NCBI GenBank assembly: GCA_016720595.1
Contig: JADKKI010000006.1
Location: 310,001 to 374,000, forward strand
DNA length: 64,000 bases
From: Myxococcales bacterium
GTDB lineage: Bacteria > Myxococcota_A > Polyangia > Haliangiales > Haliangiaceae
Reading direction: 5' to 3'
Part shown: in pieces, positions 1 through 11,197 of the stretch
Layout of the letters: every line of letters begins with the position of its first letter
Numbering within the stretch: the first letter of the stretch is position 1
The notes under the pieces: model-generated
What the model saw: the letters and a program-made list of their open reading frames with translations, nothing else
What the model was told of the DNA's origin: nothing
Databases searched by the model: none
Made by a program: the position numbers and the translations under genes

Positions 1-179
1 TCTACATCGCGAACACCACCGTCGTGATCCCCACGTACGGCGTGGCCGCCGATGATGCCGCCGTGGCGGCGATCGCGGAGATGTTCTGTGGGCGCCGCGC
101 CGTCGCACTCGATGGCAAGACCGTGGTCGTCGGCGGTGGCGCGTTCCACTGCTCGACGCAGCAGCAGCCAATCGCCTGA
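1..179 (+). CDS. aguA: Agmatine deiminase, C-terminal end (partial)
   Basis: The last 58 codons of a gene that begins before the window, read from base 3 to the TGA at 177-179. The C-terminal motif GGGAFHCSTQQQP is the catalytic-cysteine region of the agmatine deiminase / peptidyl-arginine deiminase family. The enzyme converts agmatine to N-carbamoylputrescine and ammonia. The identification is supported by aguB, the next enzyme of the same pathway, at 770-1624 on the same strand. A reductase gene on the opposite strand lies between the two. Confidence 0.85.
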   Translation, partial: YIANTTVVIPTYGVAADDAAVAAIAEMFCGRRAVALDGKTVVVGGGAFHCSTQQQPIA

Positions 180-184
180 GCTGA

Positions 185-727
185 TCACGTGAAGTAGGTG
201 GTCGCAGCCGCGATCGCCGTCGTGTCCTGCTCGACGTCGCCGGGGCGGTTCCCGTGCCCGACGAGTGCTCCCGGCCAGGTCATCTTCATGTAGTCCGCGG
301 TCCTGCGCAGCGTATCGATCACGGGGAGCGACGACCCGGCCGCGTCGTCATCCGAGTCGACGACGATGGCATGTAGCGCGCGGCCCTCCATCGCCTTCAA
401 GAAGCCGAGCTCCTTGTCGCGCATCCAGGCGCTCCAGTGATCGAGATAGAGCGCGAGCGTCCACGGCAAGCTGTACCAGTACACCGGCGTCATGAGGACG
501 AGGTCCGTGGCCGCGAGGGTGGCGTCGCAGAGCAACTTCGCGTTGTGGGTTGGTGTGGCGTAGCCCGTCGAGTGGCGCGTGTCGGCGAACGGCTCGAGGG
601 GATGATCGGTGAGGCGCAGCCAGGTCTGTGTGATCTCGGGTGCCAGCCCCCGCGCCGCGAGACGTGCCAGACGTTCACTGTTGCCATCGACGCGTGTACT
701 CGAGAGGACAAACAGGAACGATCGCAT
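185..727 (-). CDS. NAD(P)H-dependent flavodoxin-like oxidoreductase
   Basis: A 180-residue protein of the flavodoxin-like NADPH-dependent FMN reductase/quinone reductase family. The N-terminus has the LSSTRVDGNS loop that binds the FMN phosphate. The central segment MTPVYWYSLPWTLALYLDHW matches the flavin-binding 'P-Y-W-S-P' region of the family. It is probably cytoplasmic and reduces quinones or other electrophiles at the expense of NAD(P)H; the substrate cannot be read from sequence. It sits head to head with aguB (42 bases between starts) and only five bases from the end of aguA, so it interrupts the putrescine gene pair on the other strand. Confidence 0.75.
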   Translation of the reverse strand: MRSFLFVLSSTRVDGNSERLARLAARGLAPEITQTWLRLTDHPLEPFADTRHSTGYATPTHNAKLLCDATLAATDLVLMTPVYWYSLPWTLALYLDHWSAWMRDKELGFLKAMEGRALHAIVVDSDDDAAGSSLPVIDTLRRTADYMKMTWPGALVGHGNRPGDVEQDTTAIAAATTYFT

Positions 728-769
728 GTGGCGACGTTACCGTGTCGTTCGGGTAATGTTCGCCAGGCA

Positions 770-1624
<855 letters not shown>

Positions 1625-1712
1625 GCGTGCGACCGCAGCCCGGGTCGATACGTCCGGACCCGGGCGTGCTGTTCCTTGAACCGAATCCGCCGCCGCGGTT
1701 GTCTCACTCACC

Positions 1713-3578
1713 ATGATCCGCCGTCATGTCCTCGCCGCGCTCGCCGCCGGGATCTCCGCCGGTGACGACGACGCCGCCCGTGCGGCGCTGAAGAACGTGG
1801 ATTGGCTGCTGCGCCGGCCCGCGAAGAAGCGCCTCGAGCGCGCGCTGATCGATGCCGCGCTGGCCACCAACGAGCTCGGCGGCGCGGTGGATCCCGAGGC
1901 GGCGCGTCACGTTCAGCGGGTGGCGGCCCTCCAGCTCGCGCACGCCGCACCCGACGACGTCTGCGACCACGCTCGCATCGAGGCCGCATACGCGGCGTTG
2001 CCCAAGGTCCGCGCCGGTGGGGTGCCGGTCGCGACGATCGCGTTCTGTCTCGTGGTCGGGGTGGTCGCCGCGACGGCGTCGCTGTACCTCCTGACCTTGC
2101 CCGGGCCGGCGACTCGGGCCTACGCGCGCGAGCTCCCACCACCCGCGGCGGGTGCGTTCAAGGACGGCGGCGTGCCGCTCGCGGACCCCGCCCTCGAGAA
2201 GCTGTTCGTCGACGAGCTGACCACGCTGGTGATCGAATCCGATCGCGATCGGCAGAGCGGTGGGATGGACCGCGATCGCAAGGCGCACAACATCGCGTTG
2301 ATCTCCGCGCCACCGATCCAGGCGCGCGGGCCCGCCGTGGTGAAGGCGTGGGCCGAGATGCTCGGCATGCTCGATCGCTGGGTCTCCGTCCCGGCGTCGA
2401 GCGCGCAGTTCAAGGACATCGTCCACGAGTTCCGCAACAAGGTGCGGGCCGTCAGCGATCAGCTCGCTGCGGCCGGTGTCGGGTACTACCTCGAAGGCGA
2501 TGCCTATACGCAAGGCGACGAGGCGCACGCGCTGGTCTATGCGTATCGCGTCGAGCAGGTGGTGCTGGTCAAGGCAGGTGGTCAGCCGCGCCGCGTGCTC
2601 GATCTCCGCCGGCTCGACAAGCTGAACCTCTCGCACGCGCTGCTCGGCATGCAGTCGCAAGATCTCGGCGATCCCGTGCTGCTCCTCGATCAGATCGAGA
2701 AGCACGTGGCGAGTCACCTGATGCCCGTGCTCGCACCCACTGCAAGCTGGGAGCTCGCGGACGACAGCTACCAGGAGCACGACGGCGCCGTGCTCGCCAA
2801 GCTCGCGGGTGAGGCCGTGCGGCGCGAGATCCTCGCGGTGCTGGGCGCCGATGCCGCGGGCGCTCAGAAGATCGCCACGCTGCTCGCGGAGCGGGCCACG
2901 ATCGTCGCTGCCTGGCGCGAGACGCTGGAGAGCCGCGGCTGGGTGATGGCGCGGACCGACAGCCTGTTCCTGCCCGAGCACATGCTCGAGCAGCTCGCCG
3001 ATGACGTGCCGGGCTCCGAACGCCGGCGGGTGGAGGCGATCGAGGACGAGCTCGCCACCCTCGAGGCCCCCCGGATCGCCTCACGCATGCATGCGCTGCT
3101 GTCGCAGACGGTTCGTCGCCACGAGGCGCAGCACGGCGTCGATGATGATCGCTCGGAGCCTCTGCGCTACCCGGTGGCGCTCGAGGAGCTGCTCGGCCCA
3201 GCGACGGACGCGGATGGCGAGCCACGGCGTCACGTCGAGAGTGCGCGTGCAGAGCTCTCTGCCTACGTGAGCCAGCTCGCGAACGATCCCACCACCGCGC
3301 AGCTGTCGCTGTGGAACGTGGCGCGGTTCGCGTTCGACGATCATCAGGCTGGGGGCTCCGAGTCGTATGCCGGTGTGCTCCTGGTCGAAGGTCTCGCGCG
3401 CCACCTCGGGATCCCGAGCCCCGGGCCGGTGATCCACGATCGACAGATCGATCGCGAGCGGTTGTCCGCCCTCGCCACGCCGATGACCCAGCTCTCGGGC
3501 GAGAAGCTCCGTACCGCCGCGAGGGCCGTCTGGATGGATCTCTATGGCGAGGAGCTGGTCCCGATCGCTGATTGGTAG
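1713..3578 (+). CDS. Membrane-anchored protein with an HEAQH (HExxH) motif
   Basis: A 621-residue protein I do not recognise as a named family. Residues 1-103 are charged and probably cytoplasmic, residues about 104-129 form one clear transmembrane helix, and the remaining 490 residues are predicted to lie outside the cytoplasm. HEAQH at residues 470-474 fits the zinc-metallopeptidase HExxH pattern, and Glu550 or Glu559 (SESYAGVLLVEG) could be a third zinc ligand as in glu-zincins. That reading is inference: HExxH can occur by chance. A small protein gene follows after 21 bases. Confidence 0.7.
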   Translation: MIRRHVLAALAAGISAGDDDAARAALKNVDWLLRRPAKKRLERALIDAALATNELGGAVDPEAARHVQRVAALQLAHAAPDDVCDHARIEAAYAALPKVRAGGVPVATIAFCLVVGVVAATASLYLLTLPGPATRAYARELPPPAAGAFKDGGVPLADPALEKLFVDELTTLVIESDRDRQSGGMDRDRKAHNIALISAPPIQARGPAVVKAWAEMLGMLDRWVSVPASSAQFKDIVHEFRNKVRAVSDQLAAAGVGYYLEGDAYTQGDEAHALVYAYRVEQVVLVKAGGQPRRVLDLRRLDKLNLSHALLGMQSQDLGDPVLLLDQIEKHVASHLMPVLAPTASWELADDSYQEHDGAVLAKLAGEAVRREILAVLGADAAGAQKIATLLAERATIVAAWRETLESRGWVMARTDSLFLPEHMLEQLADDVPGSERRRVEAIEDELATLEAPRIASRMHALLSQTVRRHEAQHGVDDDRSEPLRYPVALEELLGPATDADGEPRRHVESARAELSAYVSQLANDPTTAQLSLWNVARFAFDDHQAGGSESYAGVLLVEGLARHLGIPSPGPVIHDRQIDRERLSALATPMTQLSGEKLRTAARAVWMDLYGEELVPIADW

Positions 3579-3599
3579 GCCCGATGCTACGCTTGGGGG

Positions 3600-3770
3600 A
3601 TGCAATTCTTCGTGAAGGCAGTCATCACCGGCTTCGCCCTCAGCCTGGGCGCCGCGCTGTTCAAGAAGGTCGCGAAGCAGGTGGGCCTCGCCGAGGACGA
3701 CAAGGCGAGCGAGCAGGTCCGGCGGCAGGACGGCGCCACCGATCCGAATCTGCAGCAGCAGTACAGCTGA
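3600..3770 (+). CDS. Small hypothetical protein (56 aa)
   Basis: An ATG-started frame of 56 residues placed 21 bases after the preceding gene. The N-terminus (FFVKAVITGFALSLGAALFKK) is a short hydrophobic segment followed by two lysines, so the product is probably a small membrane or membrane-associated protein. The rest is charged and Gln-rich at the end (NLQQQYS). I do not recognise a family. A tight position behind the upstream gene suggests co-transcription. Confidence 0.5.
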   Translation: MQFFVKAVITGFALSLGAALFKKVAKQVGLAEDDKASEQVRRQDGATDPNLQQQYS

Positions 3771-3873
3771 TCTCGCCGGGTACGACCTGTCCCCACAGGC
3801 CCGGTTCCGAGCGGAATCTGGGACGAATTCAGGGGCTGATGCGCGGGTTTTGCGCAACACTCGAACCACGGTG

Positions 3874-4434
3874 ATGGAATCGGCGAACCTGGCGCCCGGC
3901 CTGTTGCTGGCGATGCCCCAGCTGGCTGATCCGAACTTCTCCCGTGCGGTCGTGCTCATGATCGAGCACAGCGATCAGGGCTCGTTCGGCCTCGTGATCA
4001 ATCACCCGAGCCCGATCCGCGCGACCGAGCTGCTCGATAGCTTGGAGATGGCGTGGCGGGGTGAGGACTCCGCCGTGGTGTGGGCCGGTGGACCGGTCAG
4101 CCCGAGCACGGGCTGGGTCCTCCACGAGCCCGTCGGGATCGCGTCGCCAGGGCAGGGCACGATCGCGATCACCACGAGCATCTCGCTCTCCACGTCGCCC
4201 GATCGCCTGCGCGCGATCGCGAATCAGCCGCCGCGCAACATCCGCCTCCTCCTCGGGTACTCGGGGTGGGGCCCGGGCCAGCTCGCGCAGGAGATGTCGC
4301 GCGGTGCGTGGTTGCACACGGATGCCACCCCGGGCCTCGTGTTCGAGACGCCGCCCGACGAGATCTGGGACACCGCGATGCGCACGCTCGGCATCAACCC
4401 ACGGGATCTGTTCGTCGGTCAGGGCGTGAACTGA
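3874..4434 (+). CDS. yqgE: YqgE/AlgH family protein
   Basis: A 186-residue member of the YqgE/AlgH (DUF179) family. The hallmark features are all present: APGLLLAMPQLADPNFSRAVV at the N-terminus, SFGLVINHPSP, WAGGPVS, and RLLLGYSGWGPGQLAQE near residue 130. The biochemical function of the family is unsettled; it is widespread and often encoded near a Holliday-junction resolvase (YqgF), which is not seen here. The start is placed at the ATG of MESANLAPG; the frame is open to a TTG at 3850 but the extra residues do not match the family. Confidence 0.88.
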   Translation: MESANLAPGLLLAMPQLADPNFSRAVVLMIEHSDQGSFGLVINHPSPIRATELLDSLEMAWRGEDSAVVWAGGPVSPSTGWVLHEPVGIASPGQGTIAITTSISLSTSPDRLRAIANQPPRNIRLLLGYSGWGPGQLAQEMSRGAWLHTDATPGLVFETPPDEIWDTAMRTLGINPRDLFVGQGVN

Positions 4435-4438
4435 TCTC

Positions 4439-5065
4439 TCACCGCGAGCGGCCGAAGAAGAACGGGAACGGGAGCTCGTAGCCGGCCATCACCTCGAAGC
4501 CGGTCTCGGTCATGTAACGGAACCGCAGCAGCGCGAGCGGGATCCGCACGCTGAGCTGGCCGCCGATCGACGCGTCGTAGTGCTCGCCGGTGGCGGCGAG
4601 GCTGACCCCGGGATACACGGCCGCGCCGAGTGCCACGTCGAACGGGATGACCTTGATGAGGTTGCGATAGTTCACCTCGACGAACGTCGCGCCGAAGATC
4701 GTGGGTCGCGTCTCGTAGAACTGCGCGAGTCCGACGCCGGCGGTGATCGCGAACGCACTCTTGTGAAGGAGCGCGCCGTTCGCGTCGACCACTCTCTCGA
4801 CGCGGAACGACATCCCGAGCTCGGTGACCACCTGCCCGACATCGAGCCGGCCGGAGCCGAGCACGACGTTGGGCATCGCCCACACGGCGATCGTCTCGCT
4901 CCCCGGCTGCTCCGGCGGCGTGTACGCACTCGGGTCGCCCACCTCGCGTGCCGGCGGTGTCGAGAGATCGGTCACGCCCGGGGCGTTGTGCATCGAGCGA
5001 TGCGCGTAGGTCGTGCACCCGGCGAGCGCCCCGACGACGACGAGGACCAGCGCGGTGCGCTTCAT
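4439..5065 (-). CDS. Predicted lipoprotein
   Basis: 208 residues with a lipoprotein signal peptide ending in the lipobox GALAGC (Cys17). The mature part alternates hydrophobic and polar residues (for example ATGEHYDASIGGQLSVRIPLALL) and ends in a run of phenylalanines and FFFGRSR. This is reminiscent of a small beta-rich envelope protein, but no family is recognised. The start was set at MKRTALVL because the upstream extension is Arg-rich and has no signal. Its ATG overlaps the stop of the upstream gene by four bases, so the two lipoprotein genes form an operon. Confidence 0.7.
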   Translation of the reverse strand: MKRTALVLVVVGALAGCTTYAHRSMHNAPGVTDLSTPPAREVGDPSAYTPPEQPGSETIAVWAMPNVVLGSGRLDVGQVVTELGMSFRVERVVDANGALLHKSAFAITAGVGLAQFYETRPTIFGATFVEVNYRNLIKVIPFDVALGAAVYPGVSLAATGEHYDASIGGQLSVRIPLALLRFRYMTETGFEVMAGYELPFPFFFGRSR

Positions 5066-5502
5066 CGCTGGTGCACCGGGACGCGCCAGGTCGGCGCCGG
5101 CTGACCGGCCACGGCGATGTCGAGCTCGAGCGTCGCGTCGTTGCGATCGTCGTTCCACACCTCGTCGTTGTCGAACTGGACCGGCAGCCACGCGTAGAGC
5201 TGCGAGCGCCCGGGGAGAGCGATCGCCGCGAGACCACCGCTCGCGACCGTGGGGCCATGCGCGCCGAACACCATGCGCGCGCCCCGGATCGCGAAGCTAC
5301 AGTCTCGATGGCTCCGCAGCCGCAGCGCGACGCCGATGCCGGTCTTGCCCGACTTGCGGATCCACGCCTCCGCCTCGACGCACGCCGCCGCATAGCTCGC
5401 GGGCGCGGCGAGCCGCCAGCGCGGCCGCTCCTCCACGCGTGGTGGCCGGGTGACCACGCAGCCCGCGACGAGGATCAGGGCCAGCGCGAAGCGCACGATC
5501 AT
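5062..5502 (-). CDS. Predicted lipoprotein, first gene of a two-gene operon
   Basis: 146 residues with a short signal peptide and lipobox LVAGC (Cys15). The mature region carries about 125 residues with two cysteines (AAACVEAEAW and HRDCSFAIR) and ends with VPVHQR. No known domain is recognised. Its stop codon overlaps the start of the next lipoprotein gene at 5062-5065, which supports translational coupling and a joint role in the envelope. Confidence 0.65.
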   Translation of the reverse strand: MIVRFALALILVAGCVVTRPPRVEERPRWRLAAPASYAAACVEAEAWIRKSGKTGIGVALRLRSHRDCSFAIRGARMVFGAHGPTVASGGLAAIALPGRSQLYAWLPVQFDNDEVWNDDRNDATLELDIAVAGQPAPTWRVPVHQR

Positions 5503-5525
5503 CCAACGCGAGCCGGAGCGCGCGC

Positions 5526-6296
5526 TTACGCCCTGGGGGTGGCGAACACCGGGCGGATGGCCGCCGGGTCGTTGGTCATGATGCCGTCGGCGCCCAGCTC
5601 GAGCAGGCGCTTCGCCTCGGCCGGATCGTCGATCACCCAGTAATCGACGCGCAGCCCGAGGCTATGGCACTTCGCGAGGAACGCCGGCCGATCGAAGCGG
5701 ATCGCTCCTTGCGCGACGGGGACCTGCGCCGCGCCGCCGGTGTACGGCAGCGATCGCCACAGCACGGCGGGCATGCCGAGCAGCGTGATCACCTCGAACT
5801 GCGAGAGCGCCGTCTCGCCGGCGTAGCCCTTGCGGCGGACCTGGATCGCCGTCCGCGTCTGGAAGCTCGCGATCGTCACGCGCTCGGTCGCGTGCTTCGC
5901 AGTGACCAGCGCGAGCATCGCGGCCACGGCGCGTTCGCCCTTGATGTCGACGTTGATCCGCACGTTGGGGAAGGCATCGAGCACGTCCTCGAACCGCGGA
6001 ACGGTGATGCCCTGGCCGGCGAAGGGGCGGGTGCCATCGGGCGCGACGAAGCCCCAGCCGACGTCCAGGCGCTGCGCGTCGGCGAGATCGACCTCGGCCC
6101 ACTGGATCGGCGCGGCGGCCATCCGGCGAGCATCGGGATCGTGCGAGACGATCAGCTGCTCATCGCGGGTGACGTGGACGTCCATCTCGAGGACATCGAC
6201 GCCGATCTCGACCGCCCGCTCGAACGCCGGCATCGTGTTCTCGGGCCGCTCTGCAGAGGCCCCACGATGCGCGTAGAGCCGACGCCCGTGCATCAC
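5526..6296 (-). CDS. Glycerophosphodiester phosphodiesterase (GDPD)
   Basis: A 256-residue GDPD-family enzyme that splits glycerophosphodiesters to glycerol-3-phosphate and an alcohol. The catalytic motif HRGASAERPENTMPAF is at residues 10-25, followed by the metal-binding VLEMDVHVTRD and SHDPD segments, a lysine-containing NVDIKGE strand, and the C-terminal barrel strand YWVIDDPAEAKRLLELGADG. There is no signal peptide, so it should act in the cytoplasm. Its start overlaps the stop of the upstream FKBP gene by four bases. Confidence 0.9.
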   Translation of the reverse strand: MMHGRRLYAHRGASAERPENTMPAFERAVEIGVDVLEMDVHVTRDEQLIVSHDPDARRMAAAPIQWAEVDLADAQRLDVGWGFVAPDGTRPFAGQGITVPRFEDVLDAFPNVRINVDIKGERAVAAMLALVTAKHATERVTIASFQTRTAIQVRRKGYAGETALSQFEVITLLGMPAVLWRSLPYTGGAAQVPVAQGAIRFDRPAFLAKCHSLGLRVDYWVIDDPAEAKRLLELGADGIMTNDPAAIRPVFATPRA

Positions 6297-6766
6297 TTGT
6301 CTTCTTCGAGCTCCAGGAGCGCGGCGGCGCCGGGCATCGGCGGTGGGCGTGGATCCGTGACCTGGACCACTTCGACCGCGTACTTGATGTCCTTGTCCGC
6401 GAGCGGGTGGACCAGCCGCACGTCGACGTCATCGCCGGTGACCTTCTCGATGCGGAGGATCACGTTGAGGTCGTTGATGCCCTTGGCCACCAGCTGCTCG
6501 CCGGGCTTCAGCTCGAGCTCCTTGGGGAACTCGCTCCGCTTCATCTTCTTCAGCGGGTGCATCGCAGGGTTTCCGAAGGCCTCTTTGGCCTTCAGTACGC
6601 CCTCGCGCTTGGCCCCCTTCTCGAGGCCTTCGAGGACCTTCTCGAGACCCAGGAGCATGGCGCCAGCACCCTGGATGAACTCGACCTGGTTCTTCTCGAG
6701 CTGCTGCCCCCCCGCCACGGAGAGGTCGACCTTGAGCGTGACTCGGCGTCCCTTCTCGATCTTCAC
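6293..6766 (-). CDS. FKBP-type peptidyl-prolyl isomerase, SlyD-like
   Basis: 157 residues. The first ~60 residues match the FKBP half-domain (KGRRVTLKVDLSVAGGQ, QGAGAMLLGLEKVLEGLEKG), followed by an inserted segment like the SlyD insert-in-flap (EAFGNPAMHPLKKMKRSEFP), and then VDVRLVHPLADKDIKYAVEV, which corresponds to the conserved 'NHPLAGK.L.F.V' of the SlyD branch. The His-rich metal-binding tail of E. coli SlyD is absent. It probably works as a cytoplasmic proline isomerase/chaperone. It is translationally coupled to the GDPD gene. Confidence 0.82.
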   Translation of the reverse strand: MKIEKGRRVTLKVDLSVAGGQQLEKNQVEFIQGAGAMLLGLEKVLEGLEKGAKREGVLKAKEAFGNPAMHPLKKMKRSEFPKELELKPGEQLVAKGINDLNVILRIEKVTGDDVDVRLVHPLADKDIKYAVEVVQVTDPRPPPMPGAAALLELEEDK

Positions 6767-6904
6767 CGAGTCAGGCTACACGTGAGCCGTCCACGACATC
6801 AACGCCTCGGGTTGTGAACCAGCTGTCTCGGATCTCTACAGGTCTCCACGTGGTTGCGAGAACTTGCCCGCTGGCACGAAAGCAGCAGACCATTTCGGTA
6901 CGTC

Positions 6905-7279
6905 ATGCTCCGTCTGGTTCTCCTCCTCTCGCTCGCCCTCGGTGCGGCGGCCTGCCACTCCGGCAAGCCCCCCGAGATGACGGTCCTCGGGGTCCGCGAT
7001 GCGGCCCGCCACGAGGTCGTGTTCGTCCAGGTCACCAACCCGGCGAACCGCCCGATGCGGCTGACCAAGCTCGAATACACATTCGCATCGCAGGGAACCC
7101 AGGTCTCGAGCGGAGAGGTCTCGCTCTCCCGTGACTTACCGGCGGGAGCGGCGGTCGTGGTCGAGGTCCCACTGGAGGTCCCCTCGGATGGCCCGATGCA
7201 GTTGCGCGGGACCCTGACCGCCGAGCTCGACCAGATCGTCAGGATCTTTCGGCTCTCGGCGAACGTCGATCCGCACTGA
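6905..7279 (+). CDS. LEA type 2 (WHy-like) lipoprotein
   Basis: 124 residues with a lipoprotein signal (LSLALGAAAC, Cys17). The mature part (ARHEVVFVQVTNPANRPMRLTKLEYTF followed by VSLSRDLPAGAAVVVEVPLEV) has the pattern of the LEA14/WHy beta-sandwich domain, in which an N-P motif near the start and a GGGxxxxxVPLxV strand near the end are usual. Such lipoproteins are common in Gram-negative envelopes but have no agreed function. The start was chosen at the ATG giving the signal peptide. Confidence 0.65.
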   Translation: MLRLVLLLSLALGAAACHSGKPPEMTVLGVRDAARHEVVFVQVTNPANRPMRLTKLEYTFASQGTQVSSGEVSLSRDLPAGAAVVVEVPLEVPSDGPMQLRGTLTAELDQIVRIFRLSANVDPH

Positions 7280-7395
7280 GGGTGTCAGCTAACCACGCAA
7301 GTGCAGGTGGAGCCTGTCGGGTTCGCCCACAGGCGTTACCCCTCCACCTCCATGTCGGGTAGATCGCGCAGGCTTTGCGGATCAGAATGGCTGCC

Positions 7396-8151
7396 ATGCG
7401 CACCATCTTCCTGGCAGTCCTCGTCGCGTCGGCAGCGCTCGTGCAGCCGGCCACGGCCGGCAAGACCAAGCAGGTCCGATACGTCGGCATCCATCCCGTA
7501 CCCCGATCGGAAGGCGGGGGCATCTGCTACATCGAAGGCCCGCACGTCCACATCTTCGGCGCCAACAAGCTCGAGTATCGCGACCACCATGGCGCGAACT
7601 ACTTCGTCGGCGATCCCGTGGCGTACGGCTACGACGGCCCCAAGCACGTCTACAAGGGCCACCATCCGATCCACGTCGACATGGTCGTTGGCGATGACGA
7701 TGCCGACGTCGAGTTCTGCTACCTCGACGGACCGCACTACCACTCGTTCGTGCCGCCCGAGGGGCCGGACTTTCAGGTCGCGGGTGACGCGTACTTCTAC
7801 GTCGGCGAGCCCGGGCCGGTGTACGTCGAGGCCCGCCCGCAGCTCGTGAAGATCAACGCGGTGTACACGCCGCTGGTCTACACGCGCCCGGTCGTCGAGG
7901 TCGAGGCACCCGCCGCGTGGATCGGCGTGCGGTTCGGCGGCCCAGCCGTCGTCGTCGACGCACCGGCGGTGGTCGTCGATGCGCCTGCGGTCCGGGTCCG
8001 CGGCCCCGTGGTGCGCGCCGGCGTGGATGTGCGCGTCATCGTCCCGCCGCCCCCGAGCGTGCGCGTCGATGTCGGCATCGGCATCGGGTTCGGTGGCAAC
8101 GTGAAGATCAAGGGCGGCGGCAAGGGCCGCAAGCGCGGCAGGGGTTGGTGA
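7396..8151 (+). CDS. Secreted protein rich in His/Val-Asp-Ala repeats
   Basis: 251 residues starting with a signal peptide (MRTIFLAVLVASAALVQPATA). The middle is rich in Gly-Pro-His-Tyr dipeptides (EGPHVHIFGANKLEYRDHHG, DGPHYHSFVPPEG). The second half holds a short tandem repeat (AVVVDAPAVVVDAPAV) and Val-rich stretches, and ends in a very basic GKGRKRGRGW. I know no function; the histidine clusters would allow metal binding. ATG 7387 nine bases upstream is an alternative start. The stop codon overlaps the ATG of the next lipoprotein gene by one base. Confidence 0.65.
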   Translation: MRTIFLAVLVASAALVQPATAGKTKQVRYVGIHPVPRSEGGGICYIEGPHVHIFGANKLEYRDHHGANYFVGDPVAYGYDGPKHVYKGHHPIHVDMVVGDDDADVEFCYLDGPHYHSFVPPEGPDFQVAGDAYFYVGEPGPVYVEARPQLVKINAVYTPLVYTRPVVEVEAPAAWIGVRFGGPAVVVDAPAVVVDAPAVRVRGPVVRAGVDVRVIVPPPPSVRVDVGIGIGFGGNVKIKGGGKGRKRGRGW

Positions 8152-8570
8152 TGCGTACGGTGGCCGCGGCGTTCGTGCTCGCGTCTAGCCTCACGCTGGG
8201 TCTCGCGGCGTGCGGCAAGGGCGATGGGCCGGCACCGGGCGCGAGCCCGGCAGGTGAGTCGGGGCCACGCGATGCGGTGATCGACGCCTGGAAGAAGGGC
8301 GGCCTGACGCCGTCGCCGATGACCGCGGCGACCGTCACCGTGGGCAAGGACTGCCAGAGCGGCACCGTCGGTGCGGTGGATGTCCTGCTGTGCGTGTTTC
8401 CATCGGCAGCGGAGGCGAAGGTCGCCGAGGATGCGGGGCTCGGCTGGGTCGGGGATGCGACGGGAGCGTCGCAGGCCTACGGCTCGGTGCTGGTCGCGGT
8501 CGCCGATCGCCGCAAGAGTGATCCGAGCGGCCGCACGATCAACCAGCTGATGAAGCTCGCGCCGAGGTAG
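8151..8570 (+). CDS. Predicted lipoprotein
   Basis: 139 residues with the lipobox LGLAAC (Cys21). The mature part contains a pair of cysteines ([18 protein letters not shown]) likely to form a disulphide, and ends in [13 protein letters not shown]. No family is recognised. It starts at the A of the preceding TGA, so it is translationally coupled to the His-rich secreted protein upstream. Confidence 0.65.
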   Translation: MRTVAAAFVLASSLTLGLAACGKGDGPAPGASPAGESGPRDAVIDAWKKGGLTPSPMTAATVTVGKDCQSGTVGAVDVLLCVFPSAAEAKVAEDAGLGWVGDATGASQAYGSVLVAVADRRKSDPSGRTINQLMKLAPR

Positions 8571-8605
8571 CGCCGGGTCTCGTTGGCGCGTTAGGGTCCG
8601 GCGCG

Positions 8606-9670
<1,065 letters not shown>

Positions 9671-9802
9671 CAGGGCACGGCGCCCGGGAGAGCGCGTACA
9701 CGCGCGACGTGCCGTGGGCTGCTTCGCGGATGGGCGTCGGCCCAGCGCCCGCCGAAGAACCGCCGGCGCGAGCTGAGTGCTACGTCGATCCGGGGAAATT
9801 GC

Positions 9803-11179
9803 TCAGCCCGGGGGCGGCAGCAGGCGGAACAGCAGCGCGTCGTTGTTCTGTGCCGCGATCCCGACGGTGCCCTTGAGATCGGCGAGCGCCCGGATCGCCG
9901 TCTCGGCGAGCATGCGGCCATCGTCGCGGCGGTTCGGTGCATCGGGGTTCGAGCGCACGTAGGTCACGAACTCGTCGTACTTGTCGAGCAGCGTCTGCGG
10001 CTCGAACACCTCGAGCATCGGGATGAAGTGCGAGGGGTTGACCACGACCCAGTCGCCCTTGCCGATCTCGAGCACGTTGCGATCGGCGTACGGTGTGGTC
10101 AGCTGCTCGTGCGGGATCGTGCCGAGGAAGCCCTCGTCATCGGCCTGGAACTTGTGCGGCACGACCTCGACGAAGAACGCGAACAGCTCGATGCCCTTGC
10201 GCAGGTTGCCGAGATCGTCCTCGTCGAGCGGGGGGAACTTCTCGGGCAGGCCGACGTGCATCGCCGGCATCACCACGCGCTCGAGGATGTCGATCGCCAC
10301 GGGGGCGGTGGCGCGGCGGAGCGCGACGATCTGGGCGATCGCCTCGAACAGGCCGCGGTCATTCGTCTGCTTCGCGATCGCTTCGTCCTGCTTGGCGCGC
10401 GAGATCGCGGCCACCACCTGCTCGACGACCTGGGCGTTGCCGGGCCCGAGGCGCGGGCCGGCTTCCTTGATCGCCTCGATCAGCGTGGACACCGGATCCT
10501 CGTTCCACAGCTTGGCGAGCCGCGCGAAGTCCATCGACATCCACTGCCCCAGCGGGACGGTGTGGAGGCGGATGTAGTGCTGCGCGAGGAAGCGATCCAG
10601 CGCGCGGCCGTTGTCCTTCTCTTCCTGGTCGGCGTGGAGCTGACGGACGCGCTCGACCTCGGTGACCATCTTCTTGGTGGCGCCCGAACCCATGCGCAGC
10701 AGCTGCTCGGCGAACACGAACGGCGCGATCTCGAGGAAGATCTTCGAGAAGCCGATCCGCCAGGTGTGCGGGTCGTCGCCCATCATCAGCCAGTGGCCAC
10801 CGTGGCGGCGGCGCATCGTCTCGGCGATCCAGGCGCCGAACGTGAACCAGACCTCCCAGTGATCTTCGGTCTTGAGGTCGAGCTCGTCCTTGTCGCCGAT
10901 CTGGCCGAACAGCCAGGTGTCGAAGGTGATCAGCTCGAGGGATTGCCCGAGCGAGAGGGCCCCGACATCGCCTTCGACCTCCGCCAGAGAGGCGACGGTG
11001 TCCCCCTCCGGATCGATCAGCTCCTCGATGATCAGCTCGGATTGGCCGCGCGCACGCGAGGAGAACCGATAGGCCCCCTCACGGAGCTCGTTCATCGCCT
11101 TCTCGAACCGCTCCTTGGCTTGCGCCTCTGCGGCGGCGAGTTGCTGGGCGCTCTCTGACTGCTTGCCGGACTCGGACAC
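9803..11179 (-). CDS. Conserved hypothetical protein (458 aa)
   Basis: A cytoplasmic protein without signal peptide or membrane segment. The N-terminus is a probable short coiled coil ([22 protein letters not shown]). The middle is rich in aromatic residues ([43 protein letters not shown]). I recognise no domain or catalytic motif. The frame is open further upstream, but the GTG at 11179 gives a sensible start and leaves 18 bases to the divergent membrane-protein gene at 11198. It converges with bioB across a 130-base spacer in which I see no clear feature. Confidence 0.7.
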   Translation of the reverse strand: MSESGKQSESAQQLAAAEAQAKERFEKAMNELREGAYRFSSRARGQSELIIEELIDPEGDTVASLAEVEGDVGALSLGQSLELITFDTWLFGQIGDKDELDLKTEDHWEVWFTFGAWIAETMRRRHGGHWLMMGDDPHTWRIGFSKIFLEIAPFVFAEQLLRMGSGATKKMVTEVERVRQLHADQEEKDNGRALDRFLAQHYIRLHTVPLGQWMSMDFARLAKLWNEDPVSTLIEAIKEAGPRLGPGNAQVVEQVVAAISRAKQDEAIAKQTNDRGLFEAIAQIVALRRATAPVAIDILERVVMPAMHVGLPEKFPPLDEDDLGNLRKGIELFAFFVEVVPHKFQADDEGFLGTIPHEQLTTPYADRNVLEIGKGDWVVVNPSHFIPMLEVFEPQTLLDKYDEFVTYVRSNPDAPNRRDDGRMLAETAIRALADLKGTVGIAAQNNDALLFRLLPPPG

Positions 11180-11197
11180 GACGGGCAGGATATACGC

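Noticed and set aside
9671..9802. Possible terminator between bioB and the convergent hypothetical gene
   Set aside because: The spacer is GC-rich with several weak inverted stretches, but none is a clear stem with a T-run.
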